Source of the DNA: Limnohabitans sp. Jir61
GTDB taxonomy: Bacteria > Pseudomonadota > Gammaproteobacteria > Burkholderiales > Burkholderiaceae_C
Length of the DNA: 64,000 nt
Direction of reading: 5' to 3'
Assembly (NCBI RefSeq): GCF_003063545.1
Contig: NZ_NESD01000002.1
Span: forward strand, 310,001-374,000
The notes under the pieces were generated by a model, which was given only the letters and a program-made list of their open reading frames with translations, was not told the DNA's origin and did no database searches. Shown piece after piece: positions 18,783 to 27,875 of the stretch. A program made the translations under genes and the position numbers. Position 1 is the stretch's first letter; the number at the start of each line of letters is the position of its first letter.

Positions 18783-19559
18783 TCAATTCACGGCGTGGCT
18801 GCCGGCGTCTACATAAATCGTTTGACCCGTCATGCCGCTGGCGGCATCGGTGCACAAGAAGGTGCTGAGGTTGGCAATTTCTTCCAGCGTCACCAAGCGG
18901 CCTAACGGCGCTTTGGCAATATTGCTTTGCATGAGCGCATCAAAGGCTTCAATGCCCGATGCCGCACGCGTGAGGATGGGACCAGGTGACACGGCATACA
19001 CACGCACGCCTTGGAGCCCCAGCTCTAACGCCATGTAGCGCACTAGCGATTCCAGCGCCGCTTTGACTGGCCCCATCAACCCATAGTGCGGCACGGCTTC
19101 GTCTGCACCCAAGTACGACATGGTGACCATGCTGCCACCTTGCGTCATGTGCGGCGCACACAGTTTGGCAAGTGTGGCAAACGAGTGACATGACACTTCC
19201 ATAGCACGTGCAAAGCCCAGACTTGAGCTGTCAATCACGCGGCCATGCAAATCTTGCAATGGCGCCCATGCGATCGAGTGAATCACAAAATCTAGTCGGC
19301 CTAATTTAGCGACGGCGTACGCCACTAACTTCTCTAACTCTTCAGGCGTTTCAATGTTGCAGGTTTGCAAGTCCATGCCCAGCGGCTGAGTCAGCGGCTC
19401 GACATACGCACGTGCTTTGTCGTTCAAGCAGGACGCCACCACCTCGGCACCCATAGCCTGCGCTTGGCGCGCACAGCCCCAAGCAATGCTGTGCTCATTG
19501 GCGAGACCCAGCACCAACCCCTTTTTGCCTTGCAAATGAAAGGCAGACATCGTGTTCAT
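18783..19559 (-). CDS. fabI: enoyl-[acyl-carrier-protein] reductase
   Basis: A 258-residue SDR-fold reductase of the FabI type, with LVLGLANEHSIAWG at the N-terminus (NADH fold), a Y-x6-K-type active site (YLGADEAVPHYGLMGPVKAAL) and SPGPILTRAASGI. It would carry out the last step of fatty-acid elongation. The genome context (MaoC-Pta, AckA) means it may be a second copy rather than the main FabI. It overlaps the Nudix gene stop by four bases. Confidence 0.85.
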   Translation of the reverse strand: MNTMSAFHLQGKKGLVLGLANEHSIAWGCARQAQAMGAEVVASCLNDKARAYVEPLTQPLGMDLQTCNIETPEELEKLVAYAVAKLGRLDFVIHSIAWAPLQDLHGRVIDSSSLGFARAMEVSCHSFATLAKLCAPHMTQGGSMVTMSYLGADEAVPHYGLMGPVKAALESLVRYMALELGLQGVRVYAVSPGPILTRAASGIEAFDALMQSNIAKAPLGRLVTLEEIANLSTFLCTDAASGMTGQTIYVDAGSHAVN

Positions 19560-20455
19560 AAAAATTCCTCAAAGCCACCCAAAGGCTCAAATCGTCCCGC
19601 GACAAAACGCAAACGGGTGGGACCTGGCATGGCGCGTTGCGGTACTGAATGAAGCTCATCACCGGGATAGCACATCGTGCGAACGCTGGCATCATCATCA
19701 AAAGTTTCTGGCAGCACTACTGGGGGTGTTTGCGCCTTGGCTGCTTGTAAAACACTTGCCGTATTTGCATGCGGCAGCAAAGACACCAAGGTCATGATTT
19801 GCGGTGGCACCAGCGGCAAGTCACCTGCCCAGTAGCGGGTGAGTGCATCGATCGGTGTGAGCCACACACTGTCAATTGCTTCAATGCTGTCGTGAATGGG
19901 GTGCTGCCCGTGCGGCAAGACAGCGATAAAAAATCGGGTGTCAAACCGCTTATTGGTGACCGAAGGCTGCACCGGTGTAATCCAACGCGACCAAGGCGCG
20001 AGGTGCTGAGTGTCTACGCGCAAACCTGCAGCTTCGAGCACATCCACAAAAGACTGACCAAGGTGCAACGCTTGTTGCCATTGTTGGCGTTGCATGGCGT
20101 CATGCGCCGTAGCCTCGCTATCACTGAGACAGGCGTACAACACACCGCACTCTTCCAGTACCTCACGCACAGCGGCCACATAGAGTCCAGCAGCTTTCTG
20201 AGGCGTAATTTCGGGCTCGCCCAACGCACGATGGAGTTCATCTGCAGGTGCATCTAAATAAGCATGCACATCAGGCGAGCAATCTGCATCGTCTAATTTG
20301 CCACCGGGAAAAACATAGGCACCACCCAACACAGCCGAAGCTTTGTGGCGTCGTAATAAAAAGACCTGCAGGCCTTTTTCGGGCTCATCACGTAACAACA
20401 CCACCGTGGCCGAAGCCCGCGGTGGTGTTGTGATGATCTCGCTGTTGAGTTGCAT
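19556..20455 (-). CDS. Nudix hydrolase (NUDT19-like)
   Basis: A 299-residue protein with an N-terminal VVLLRD..VFLLRRH strand, then the Nudix box (VFPGGKLDDAD, with AAVREVLEECGVL providing the REx2EExG core) interrupted by an insertion of about 40 residues. That interrupted box is typical of the NUDT19-like CoA/acyl-CoA-diphosphatase group. It lies between fabI and pal in a minus-strand run; CoA-derivative hydrolysis would fit its neighbours. Confidence 0.82.
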   Translation of the reverse strand: MQLNSEIITTPPRASATVVLLRDEPEKGLQVFLLRRHKASAVLGGAYVFPGGKLDDADCSPDVHAYLDAPADELHRALGEPEITPQKAAGLYVAAVREVLEECGVLYACLSDSEATAHDAMQRQQWQQALHLGQSFVDVLEAAGLRVDTQHLAPWSRWITPVQPSVTNKRFDTRFFIAVLPHGQHPIHDSIEAIDSVWLTPIDALTRYWAGDLPLVPPQIMTLVSLLPHANTASVLQAAKAQTPPVVLPETFDDDASVRTMCYPGDELHSVPQRAMPGPTRLRFVAGRFEPLGGFEEFL

Positions 20456-20478
20456 GAACTCAGCGATGAATCTGAAGA

Positions 20479-20967
20479 TTACTTGGCAGAGTAAGCCACG
20501 TCAGCGCGGCGGTTTTGTGCCCAAGCAGCTTCGTCATGGCCTTCAGCTTTTGGCTTCTCGCTACCAAAGCTCACTGGCTCAGCTTGGCCATCTTTCACGC
20601 CATAAGCTTTCAAGCCACGCACAACAGCTTCAGCACGCTTTTGACCCAAAGCCAAGTTGTATTCGCGGCCACCGCGCTCGTCGGCATTGCCTTCTACGCG
20701 CACTTTCAAGGCGCCGTTGGATGCCAAGTATTTACCCTGACGCTCAACCACTGCAGCTTGGTCGGCCTTGATGTCGAACTTGTCGAAATCGAAGTAAACG
20801 CTGCGTTCTTTAGAGATCGCGCTGTTGGGGTTCAAGTGATCAGCCAACACCGAAGCGACCGTAGAAGATGCCTTGGCATCAGTCACGTTATCCAATTTGG
20901 TTGAGCTACAAGCTGACAACAAAGCGATAGACAAGACAGAAAAAAGAATAGCAATACGTTTGGACAT
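20479..20967 (-). CDS. pal: peptidoglycan-associated lipoprotein (OmpA-like)
   Basis: A 162-residue lipoprotein with lipobox LLSAC (Cys at about 19) and a C-terminal OmpA domain (YFDFDKFDIK, VEGNADERGGREYNLALGQKRA). This matches Pal, which links outer membrane and peptidoglycan. No tolB, tolA or tolQR is adjacent, so this may be a second Pal-type protein. The start at 20967 is chosen because it gives a clean signal peptide (MSKRIAILFSV). Confidence 0.85.
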   Translation of the reverse strand: MSKRIAILFSVLSIALLSACSSTKLDNVTDAKASSTVASVLADHLNPNSAISKERSVYFDFDKFDIKADQAAVVERQGKYLASNGALKVRVEGNADERGGREYNLALGQKRAEAVVRGLKAYGVKDGQAEPVSFGSEKPKAEGHDEAAWAQNRRADVAYSAK

Positions 20968-21039
20968 GGTTTTCAAGTTTGTAAAAAATCGACTTCTTAT
21001 TTTAACGGATGGCATTTCTATCTAAAAGTGTTGTTTTTT

Positions 21040-21067
21040 TTGACACATTTGAAAAAACTTTTATAAA
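21040..21067 (+). promoter_or_regulatory. sigma-70-like promoter
   Basis: TTGACA (21040-21045), a 16-base spacer, then TATAAA (21062-21067). It would leave a leader of about 220 bases before the ParA-type gene, so it may serve that gene or an unseen small RNA. Confidence 0.5.
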
Positions 21068-21185
21068 TCAACAAGATATTCAATTTTCTTAATTTAATTT
21101 CTTTTGATGCCGCCGATGCGTCTAAAAGTATTCTTTATTCATGAAATTTCCCATTTAAGCCCTGATTTATGTTCGAAATGGCACA

Positions 21186-21215
21186 TTGACCAAGTGTTCG
21201 ACACCCATGTAAATT
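21186..21215 (+). promoter_or_regulatory. weaker sigma-70-like promoter
   Basis: TTGACC (21186-21191), an 18-base spacer, then TAAATT (21210-21215), about 80 bases upstream of the ParA-type start. Confidence 0.35.
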
Positions 21216-21292
21216 CCATTCCCCGCTAAGAATTTCTGTTCTAGCAAACAAAAAAAAAGAAGTGCTGCTTCATCAGCATGGAGGATAAAAAA

Positions 21293-22252
21293 ATGTCAAC
21301 ATTCAAAATTTTGGTCACCAGTCAAAAAGGTGGCGTTGGTAAAAGTACCGTTTCTGCCAATTTGGCCGCTTATTTGCGCCGCCAAGGACAAACCGTGACA
21401 TTGATCGACTTTGACACCCACGGATCCTCCAGCACATGGCTAACTCGTGCTCCCAATATTGGCGTTGTCGTTCAGCATCACATCTTGCCTTTGGATCAAG
21501 GCGGTAACCGCCCTATTCTGGATGCCCGTCTGCACCTGCGCCGCGCCGCAAGCAGCTCTGAGATCGTCATTTGTGACTTGACATGGACGGACTCCATTGC
21601 AGGTGAACTGATGTTTGAATACGACTTGGTCATCGTCCCAACCTCAGTCTCTGAAATTGAATTGGCAGCCACTGCAGGTTTCTTGAGCCGCCATCGCTGG
21701 GTGTTTGACTCTGCGATTCATACACCACCGACACTCTTGGTTTGCCCCACACGTGTTCAGCCTGAACAATTGCAAAGCGATGTTTTTTCTAAACAGCGTT
21801 TCCCCGTTAGCTTCATGTTGGCTCCCCCAGTACTCGAAGCTCAATCGGCCCGTGAAATGTTTGAGCGTGGCTACTTGATGGACTTGCAAGACGCCTGCGG
21901 TACCTCGTTCAATGAATTTGGTAAGTCTGTGTGCGCCGCACGCGAAATGCGCGAATCAGCCCAAGGCATGCGCCAAACCACAAATTCACGCATCACAGCG
22001 CCAAGCATGCGCACAGCAGGTATGTCCAACATGGCCACTGCGGGAGTGAAGCGCAACAATTTGCTCGGCAATTCGGCTACGCTCTCAAGCCAATATTCCA
22101 TCTTGGGTCGCCACCGCATGCAAAAAGTACGTCCAGAAGACATGACCAACAAATCGGCACCACACACCGATGCGCCACAGAACACGCACATTGCATCTAT
22201 GGGCATTCCCCAGTTTCTCAAACGCATGTCCATGGGTGTCATGAATAAATGA
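21293..22252 (+). CDS. ParA/MinD-type ATPase
   Basis: A 319-residue deviant-Walker ATPase. KGGVGKST at residues 12-19 has the signature lysine, followed by LIDFDTHGSS and VIVPTSVSE. The ATPase fold ends near residue 210; the remaining 110 residues are Met/Ser/Thr-rich and look disordered, which is unusual for ParA. The start at 21293 is set by GGAGG at 21280-21284 with good spacing. It overlaps the next gene by four bases. Such ATPases position plasmids, chemosensory arrays or flagella; the nearby flagellar locus makes a polar-positioning role plausible, but this is inference. Confidence 0.85.
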   Translation: MSTFKILVTSQKGGVGKSTVSANLAAYLRRQGQTVTLIDFDTHGSSSTWLTRAPNIGVVVQHHILPLDQGGNRPILDARLHLRRAASSSEIVICDLTWTDSIAGELMFEYDLVIVPTSVSEIELAATAGFLSRHRWVFDSAIHTPPTLLVCPTRVQPEQLQSDVFSKQRFPVSFMLAPPVLEAQSAREMFERGYLMDLQDACGTSFNEFGKSVCAAREMRESAQGMRQTTNSRITAPSMRTAGMSNMATAGVKRNNLLGNSATLSSQYSILGRHRMQKVRPEDMTNKSAPHTDAPQNTHIASMGIPQFLKRMSMGVMNK

Positions 22253-22791
22253 GTTCCGAACCACAATTTCTGTCCTTCAAAGGACTCAAACAATACTCGC
22301 CTGAAGACGGATGGGGGCAGGTGAATGCGATTTTGCAATCGCATGCCCAAAGCACGCCTTCAGCACCGTCACAGCCTGCACCGCATTTTCAGCAAAGCTT
22401 TCATCAGCCGCAGCATATTGCGCCAGAAAACGTTCCCACGTTGACTGAAACGCCAGATACCGGTGAATCCTCTGGTCCCGTGTTTGATCCGCTGATCAAT
22501 GAGCTGTTTGAACAACTGCGTGTCGCGCCTAGCGATGAATTGACACAAACGTGGCGCACCATTGCAGCGGAGGTTAATTTGCTAACGCAACGCATGGCTT
22601 TGCAACGTGAACTGAAAGATCGTTTGCAAAAGCTTGACCAAGATTTGGTCGAATTGCGGGGCACGATTTTGTCCCACTTGTCAGACGTGCAACAGGCAGC
22701 GGACCAACAACTCACTTCAGCTCGCTTGCGTGCAGAAGTGTCAGCGCTGGCTCAAACGAAACTCGCAGCTAAACTCACAAAAAACCGATAA
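22249..22791 (+). CDS. coiled-coil partner of the ParA-type ATPase
   Basis: A 180-residue protein, family not recognised. Residues about 25-80 are Pro/Gln/Ser/His-rich and disordered. Residues about 95-180 are a predicted helix or coiled coil (QRELKDRLQKLDQDLVEL). ParA-type systems often pair the ATPase with a small coiled-coil adaptor encoded next door (ParB, McdB, PomX-like), and the ATGA overlap supports that kind of pairing here. There is no DNA-binding motif I can name. Confidence 0.7.
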   Translation: MSSEPQFLSFKGLKQYSPEDGWGQVNAILQSHAQSTPSAPSQPAPHFQQSFHQPQHIAPENVPTLTETPDTGESSGPVFDPLINELFEQLRVAPSDELTQTWRTIAAEVNLLTQRMALQRELKDRLQKLDQDLVELRGTILSHLSDVQQAADQQLTSARLRAEVSALAQTKLAAKLTKNR

Positions 22792-22818
22792 CCAATTAAA
22801 CGCCTAGGAGCGAAGCGT

Positions 22819-24444
22819 ATGCTGGACAAACTCAATCAGATTTATCCGGTGCGCTACACGGCGTTCATTGCATCGGTTGTCTTACTCGTTTTCTCCCTCC
22901 TGGGTGCAGGCGTGATGGGCCTCAGCGGTTGGTGGCCCACCATATTTATGCTGTTGAGCATCGTTGGCCTGCATGACTTACAACAATCGCACCACGCGAT
23001 TTTGCGCAACTACCCCATCATTGGGCACTTGCGCTTCATGCTCGAAACCATTCGGCCTGAAATTCGCCAATACTTTCTTGAGTCAGAAACCGAAGCATCC
23101 CCCTTCTCGCGCGCACAGCGCACGTTGGTGTACACACGTGCCAAAGGTCAGTCAGACAAACGCCCCTTTGGCACACAGCTGGATGTGCGCGCCATCGGCT
23201 ACGAGTGGATCAATCACTCTATCGCGCCCTCTAAATTAGCAGGTCACAACTTTCGCGTGAAAGTGGGTGGCAAAGACTGCACACAGCCTTACGACATCAG
23301 CTTGTTCAATGTGTCTGCCATGAGCTTTGGTGCTTTGAGTGCAAATGCAATTCAAGCTTTGAACCTAGGTGCCAAGATGGGCGGTTTCGCGCACGACACA
23401 GGTGAAGGCTCTATCTCACGCCATCACCGCACGCACGGCGGCGACCTGATCTGGGAAATAGGCTCAGGCTACTTTGGTTGCCGAGACGCGCATGGCCATT
23501 TCAGCCCCGAGCACTTTGTAGAAAACGTGCGCTCACCCCAGGTCAAGATGGTGGAAATTAAACTTAGCCAAGGTGCGAAGCCTGGTCACGGCGGTGTATT
23601 ACCAGGCCCCAAAGTCACAGAAGAAATTGCAGAAGCACGTGGTGTCATGGTGGGTGAAGACTGTGTGTCACCCTCCTCGCACAGCAGCTTTTCAACACCC
23701 CTTGAGATGGTTCACTTCATCCAGCAACTGCGCACGCTGAGTGAAGGTAAACCTGTGGGTTTCAAGCTCTGCATCGGTCACCCTTGGGAATGGTTTGCCA
23801 TTGTCAAAGCCATGTTAGAGACGGGCATTCAACCCGACTTCATCGTGGTCGATGGTGCGGAAGGCGGTACAGGTGCTGCGCCTTTGGAGTTCTCCGACCA
23901 CATGGGCATGCCCTTGCAAGAAGCGCTACGCTTGGTGCACAACACTTTGGTCGGGGCAGGCTTACGAGACAGCATTCGCGTAGGCGCCAGCGGCAAGATT
24001 GTGAGTGCCTTTGACATGGCACGCGCATTGGCTTTAGGCGCGGATTGGTGCAACAGCGCTCGGGGCTTCATGTTTGCACTCGGTTGCATCCAAGCGCAAA
24101 CCTGTCACAGCGGCAACTGCCCCACAGGCGTCACCACCCAAGACCCCACGCGCCAAATGGCACTGGTCGTACCCAGCAAAGCTGAACGCGTACAAAACTT
24201 CCACTCACACACGCTGGAGGCTTTGCAGGAACTGATGGAAGCCTCTGGCTTGCAAACGCCACATGACTTCACGCCACGTCATATCATGCGCCGCGTGAGC
24301 GAAACACAAACCTTGCATTTGTCAGACCTGGTCGACACTTTAGAAGCAGGGGCTTTGCTCAATGAGGATGTCAGCACTCTGCCTTCAGTGTTCAGCGATT
24401 GGCCGTTGGCCCATGCCAAGAGCTTTGCGATTCAAGCGAATTAA
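22819..24444 (+). CDS. FMN-binding glutamate-synthase-family protein
   Basis: A 541-residue protein with two N-terminal hydrophobic helices (residues about 15-55), then the FMN-binding barrel of the glutamate synthase large subunit. Marks are FNVSAMSFGALSANAIQAL, GEGSISRHH, KPGHGGVLPGPKV and the Cys cluster CIQAQTCHSGNCPTGV, expected to bind a 3Fe-4S cluster. There is no glutaminase domain. The substrate of these membrane-anchored forms is not established. A strong terminator follows. Confidence 0.88.
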   Translation: MLDKLNQIYPVRYTAFIASVVLLVFSLLGAGVMGLSGWWPTIFMLLSIVGLHDLQQSHHAILRNYPIIGHLRFMLETIRPEIRQYFLESETEASPFSRAQRTLVYTRAKGQSDKRPFGTQLDVRAIGYEWINHSIAPSKLAGHNFRVKVGGKDCTQPYDISLFNVSAMSFGALSANAIQALNLGAKMGGFAHDTGEGSISRHHRTHGGDLIWEIGSGYFGCRDAHGHFSPEHFVENVRSPQVKMVEIKLSQGAKPGHGGVLPGPKVTEEIAEARGVMVGEDCVSPSSHSSFSTPLEMVHFIQQLRTLSEGKPVGFKLCIGHPWEWFAIVKAMLETGIQPDFIVVDGAEGGTGAAPLEFSDHMGMPLQEALRLVHNTLVGAGLRDSIRVGASGKIVSAFDMARALALGADWCNSARGFMFALGCIQAQTCHSGNCPTGVTTQDPTRQMALVVPSKAERVQNFHSHTLEALQELMEASGLQTPHDFTPRHIMRRVSETQTLHLSDLVDTLEAGALLNEDVSTLPSVFSDWPLAHAKSFAIQAN

Positions 24445-24479
24445 CAATTCAGATAACTGCTGATGATGATGACAAAAAA

Positions 24480-24497
24480 GGCGACCCATGGGTCGCC
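24480..24497. terminator. bidirectional rho-independent terminator
   Basis: GGCGACCC and GGGTCGCC pair almost without a loop, with six A before and five T after. It ends the glutamate-synthase-like gene on the plus strand and can end the flagellar-linked minus-strand operon. Confidence 0.88.
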
Positions 24498-24534
24498 TTT
24501 TTGATGTGTTGATTCAGATCGCGAAGCGTCTGAA

Positions 24535-25848
24535 TTAATCCGGCACGCGAGGGTACTGGATAGGCTTTTCACGCACCACAGGCGGCACGTTGGCAGCAGC
24601 CGCTGCAGCACGAGCTTTCTCTGCCGCAGCACGCTCAGCGGCCGCCGCTTTATCGGCTGCGGCTTTTTCAGCCGCAGCTTTTGCAGCGCGTGCTGCAGCA
24701 GCCTTTTCAGCGGCAGCTTTCTCCTCTGCGATTTGCTCTGCAGACTTCACAGGCTTTTCGGGCTGCATGCGCATCATGACGGCGCGCTCAGCTGCAGCTT
24801 TTTGCTGAGCCAAACGCTCAGCGGCAGATGCTTTCTCAGATGCAGCGGCAGCTTTTTGAGCATCAAGGGCTGCCTTTTGCGCATCTGTAGCGGCCTTAGC
24901 TGATTGCGCAGCTTTATCGGCTGCTTTCTGAGCATCACCAGCCGCGACAGCAGCTTTGTCTATGGTCTTCTCAATGTTTTTGATCGCTGCAGCTTCGGCA
25001 GCAGTTTGAGCACGCTCACGCACTTGCACAGCTAAATTCAAATCTGATTTGATTTTTTGAATCTCGGTCAGCAATACTTGCGTACTCGGACCTTGCGGCG
25101 CAGCAGGCGGCAATGGTGGCTGCACCCGTGACGCAGCTTTTTCAGCAACGGTTTGCAGTTTGGTGTCAAACGTTTGCAACTTGCTTTCCAAACCGGACAA
25201 CTGCTTTTGCATGTCCTTGAATTTGAGGTCACTTGATTTATTAGCCTCAGTCGCAACCACAGTTGGCATAGCTGCCAAGCTCTTGCCAAGCTCTTCCAAA
25301 CGCTTAGCAACTTGCGTTTGAGTGGTAATTACTTCCTCTTGCTTCTCATTGATTTCCGAGAAATCGGAATTGGTCTTACCAATTGCCGTCAAGCTCGCGT
25401 CGACTTCAATCACGCGCTTAGCCATGGCATAAACCATGGTGTCGAGTTCTTTGATGGACTTTGTCATCTTCATGGTGATGGCGAAGAAAATGCCCATGGC
25501 AATCAACAAACAAGCGCAAAAAACACCCAGCATGATGCGAGAGTGCAGCACGTTAAGGCGGTTGTTTTCTTGAATTTTCGAAACGACGGCTCGCATCGTT
25601 GCGCTGACATCAGCTGCAATAGATGCTGAACGCGTCGATACCTCTGCAGAATCAAGTACGACCGATGTGAGCTCTTCGATCTGACGGGCCACCTCATTCG
25701 TATCCAACGATTGCGAAGCTATTTCGTTCAAGCGATCTGCCGTCGCTTCTACATCGACCAAAACTTGAGCTGATGCTTCGGACGCATCAGTTGCTACTGA
25801 AATTTCAGCAGCTTCTGCAACTTCATCAGCTTTTTGTTCTTCAGCCAT
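24535..25848 (-). CDS. Ala-rich coiled-coil inner-membrane protein
   Basis: A 437-residue protein of unknown family. Residues 1-100 are acidic and helical. One membrane span lies at about residues 104-126 (MLGVFCACLLIAMGIFF). Residues about 140-300 form a probable coiled coil, and residues about 300-420 are a TolA-like run of Ala/Lys/Glu helix (many KAAAEKA units) ending in a Pro-rich tail. It is the last gene of the minus-strand series that starts with fliO, two bases after its upstream neighbour. A periplasm-spanning or cytoplasmic scaffold linked to the flagellum is possible; nothing in the sequence proves it. Confidence 0.72.
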   Translation of the reverse strand: MAEEQKADEVAEAAEISVATDASEASAQVLVDVEATADRLNEIASQSLDTNEVARQIEELTSVVLDSAEVSTRSASIAADVSATMRAVVSKIQENNRLNVLHSRIMLGVFCACLLIAMGIFFAITMKMTKSIKELDTMVYAMAKRVIEVDASLTAIGKTNSDFSEINEKQEEVITTQTQVAKRLEELGKSLAAMPTVVATEANKSSDLKFKDMQKQLSGLESKLQTFDTKLQTVAEKAASRVQPPLPPAAPQGPSTQVLLTEIQKIKSDLNLAVQVRERAQTAAEAAAIKNIEKTIDKAAVAAGDAQKAADKAAQSAKAATDAQKAALDAQKAAAASEKASAAERLAQQKAAAERAVMMRMQPEKPVKSAEQIAEEKAAAEKAAAARAAKAAAEKAAADKAAAAERAAAEKARAAAAAANVPPVVREKPIQYPRVPD

Positions 25849-25850
25849 AT

Positions 25851-26267
25851 TTAAACCTTTTTATTGCGTGCCTCAAGCCGATCTAAGCGGGCGTTGAGTG
25901 TATTTATGTCGTCAGTGAGTCTGCCCATGCGAACTTGAAGCCCCTCCACACCTGTATCGGCTTGAGCAGGCGCGTCTTGAATTTCAGGCACTTCCTCTGA
26001 AGTGACGACCTCGTCCAATATCGCTGGGACATCCGTGGGTATATCCATCAAATCAGATGGAGCCGGTGTATCTACCAACTCGGTCAAGGTTGGCACTTGC
26101 GCTAAGGCTTCTGCACTCAAGCCCTGCACGTCATCAGACAAGTCTGGCACTGATATTTTGGGTAGCTGATCGGGATGGTAGCCGGGCTCAAAAGGCGCAG
26201 ACTCAGTGTGAATCGTGTTATCAACAGCGGATTCATCTGGGCTTTTTTTATCGTGTTCTTGACTCAT
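25851..26267 (-). CDS. small acidic protein, C-terminal coiled coil
   Basis: A 138-residue protein of unknown family. Most of it is Asp/Glu/Pro-rich and likely disordered (SVPDLSDDVQGL, DIPTDVPAILDEV). The last 30 residues form a short coiled coil (GRLTDDINTLNARLDRLEA). No signal peptide. It lies between two membrane proteins with 2-base and 17-base gaps, so it is probably a soluble adaptor of theirs. Confidence 0.65.
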   Translation of the reverse strand: MSQEHDKKSPDESAVDNTIHTESAPFEPGYHPDQLPKISVPDLSDDVQGLSAEALAQVPTLTELVDTPAPSDLMDIPTDVPAILDEVVTSEEVPEIQDAPAQADTGVEGLQVRMGRLTDDINTLNARLDRLEARNKKV

Positions 26268-26284
26268 ATGCTCATACCTGCGCG

Positions 26285-27865
26285 TCAGGGCTTAATAAAT
26301 TGATTTTGCATTGACTTTGTACTGCGTAACCAGCCTTTACTAAGCAATGGGTTAGATTGCATGAATGCATCGGCTTGGGCCTTGGATTCAAAAGGTCCAG
26401 CCACCAAAATAAAGTAACGTTTGCCCGCATCTTTTTGTCGTGCACGCATGATTCGAGCCTTGGCATACGCGGCATTGCTGCGCTGAAAACTGCGCATGTC
26501 CTCTTGCGTATCCATAGCGGCGAGTTGGACCACAAATCCATTCGCAGGCAATTGTTTGACCCAAGCCTCATCTGTATTGGCTTCTGCTTTGACATCTTGT
26601 TTTGCAACAGGGTTGGTCTCTGCTTTTTCAGATTTAGTTTCTTTTTCAGTCTTTTTCTTTTCAGTTGCTTCAGCTGAAGCAGCGACTGCGGGTTCGGCTG
26701 CGGCAGTCAATGCCGCAGCACTTGCGGCAGATGCTGTCGCTTGCGCTTCGCTTGCCACGCGCTCTGCTTCTGCAGCGACTGAGGCAGCTTGCTCTGCAGC
26801 AGCTAAGGCTTCAGCGCTCGCAGCCGCAGCGGCCATTGCAGCGCTAGCGGCTTCGTCGGCAGCAGCTACCGCAGGCGTGCCACGGAGCAAATATTTTTTC
26901 AACGATTCTGCTTCTAGAAGAATCAAATCTCTGTACATCAATGCAAAGACTGCAATTGACAAAAGCAAGACTAACAAAATCCAACCTGCGCGTGATTGGC
27001 GAGCAGGTCGCTTAAATAACTCAGCGTCGTCACTGGACAGCGCCGCGCTAACTGTTGATGGCGAGGTCAACAAAGGTTGTCGCGGTGTCTCTACCGCCAC
27101 TTCGGCTCGGTCGGCCTGCGTAGCCAAACCAGCGGGCGTTGGCGAGCTAGGCAATGGGGCGGGCGTTGGTACGAAAGCTGGTAAAGGATCTGCATCTAAT
27201 TTTGGTTCTTGTTTTTTACCAAAACCAGGTACACGCCAGGCTGTTTTCGCGGGAATATTCAGCAGCTTCGAGACTGGCGTCACTTCCTCTTGAAGTGTTG
27301 GCGGCTCGGGCAATAAAGTTGGTTCAATTTGAATTGGCGCAGGCTCGGTAGCGACCCAATCGGTTAATTTTTTCTTAGGTTCGCCGGCTTCAGTTTCAAC
27401 TTCCCATTCAAGTAAGTTTTTACCGAACGCAAGCGTTTTGCTCTTGTAGTTACCGGCGCTGTTGATGAGTAATATCAAGCTGATATTGCCAGCAGGAAAA
27501 CCATTGACCAATCGAGCTAACAATTGCAATTCAAAATCCTGCATCAGGATGGAGTCACGGAATAACAAGAAACGTCGAGGTGCGTGCTTTTTGTCTTTTT
27601 CGAGCGCTTGATTGAGCGTAATTTCAGACAAAATTTCGTTGAACTTTTGAACCAAATGTTCTGAGTTCGTTGAACTGCACCATTCAATGTGAGTTTCGCC
27701 TTTCGCTCGCAAGCGCTCTTCAAACAAGCTGCCGTAATAGTCGAGCACCATGTCGTGCTCGCTCAACACGGCGAGATTGATACTGCCTTCGGTCAAAGAC
27801 TTCAGGAGTATTTCAAATCGCAACCGGTCACCGGGGCTTTGGTAGATGTCTGTCATGCGGCTCAA
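26285..27865 (-). CDS. SPOR-domain membrane protein linked to flhB
   Basis: A 526-residue protein. The N-terminal 170 residues are a soluble alpha/beta domain without P-loop (LAVLSEHDMVLDYYG, RRFLLFRDSILMQDF); a Pro-rich linker follows. One membrane span is at about residues 290-312 (WILLVLLLSIAVFALMY). Then come an Ala/Glu-rich stretch and a C-terminal SPOR domain (FVVQLAAMDTQEDM to the end), which binds denuded peptidoglycan. The layout resembles DamX-type proteins but the N-terminal domain is not one I recognise. The gene starts ten bases after flhB, so it is in the flagellar operon. Confidence 0.78.
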   Translation of the reverse strand: MSRMTDIYQSPGDRLRFEILLKSLTEGSINLAVLSEHDMVLDYYGSLFEERLRAKGETHIEWCSSTNSEHLVQKFNEILSEITLNQALEKDKKHAPRRFLLFRDSILMQDFELQLLARLVNGFPAGNISLILLINSAGNYKSKTLAFGKNLLEWEVETEAGEPKKKLTDWVATEPAPIQIEPTLLPEPPTLQEEVTPVSKLLNIPAKTAWRVPGFGKKQEPKLDADPLPAFVPTPAPLPSSPTPAGLATQADRAEVAVETPRQPLLTSPSTVSAALSSDDAELFKRPARQSRAGWILLVLLLSIAVFALMYRDLILLEAESLKKYLLRGTPAVAAADEAASAAMAAAAASAEALAAAEQAASVAAEAERVASEAQATASAASAAALTAAAEPAVAASAEATEKKKTEKETKSEKAETNPVAKQDVKAEANTDEAWVKQLPANGFVVQLAAMDTQEDMRSFQRSNAAYAKARIMRARQKDAGKRYFILVAGPFESKAQADAFMQSNPLLSKGWLRSTKSMQNQFIKP

Positions 27866-27875
27866 ACTTCGGGTC

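Larger units (their letters stand above)
20968..21292. other. AT-rich spacer between divergent pal and parA-like genes
   Basis: These 325 bases hold no credible gene. The left half is very AT-rich (long T and A runs). Two sigma-70-like signals on the plus strand are listed separately. The stretch TTAAAAT on the minus strand around 20999-21005 may be the pal -10 region. I found no sigma-54 site here and no terminator. Confidence 0.6.

Noticed and set aside
21181..21200. TGGCAC on the plus strand in the spacer before the ParA-type gene
   Set aside because: No GC occurs at the required distance, so it is not a sigma-54 promoter.
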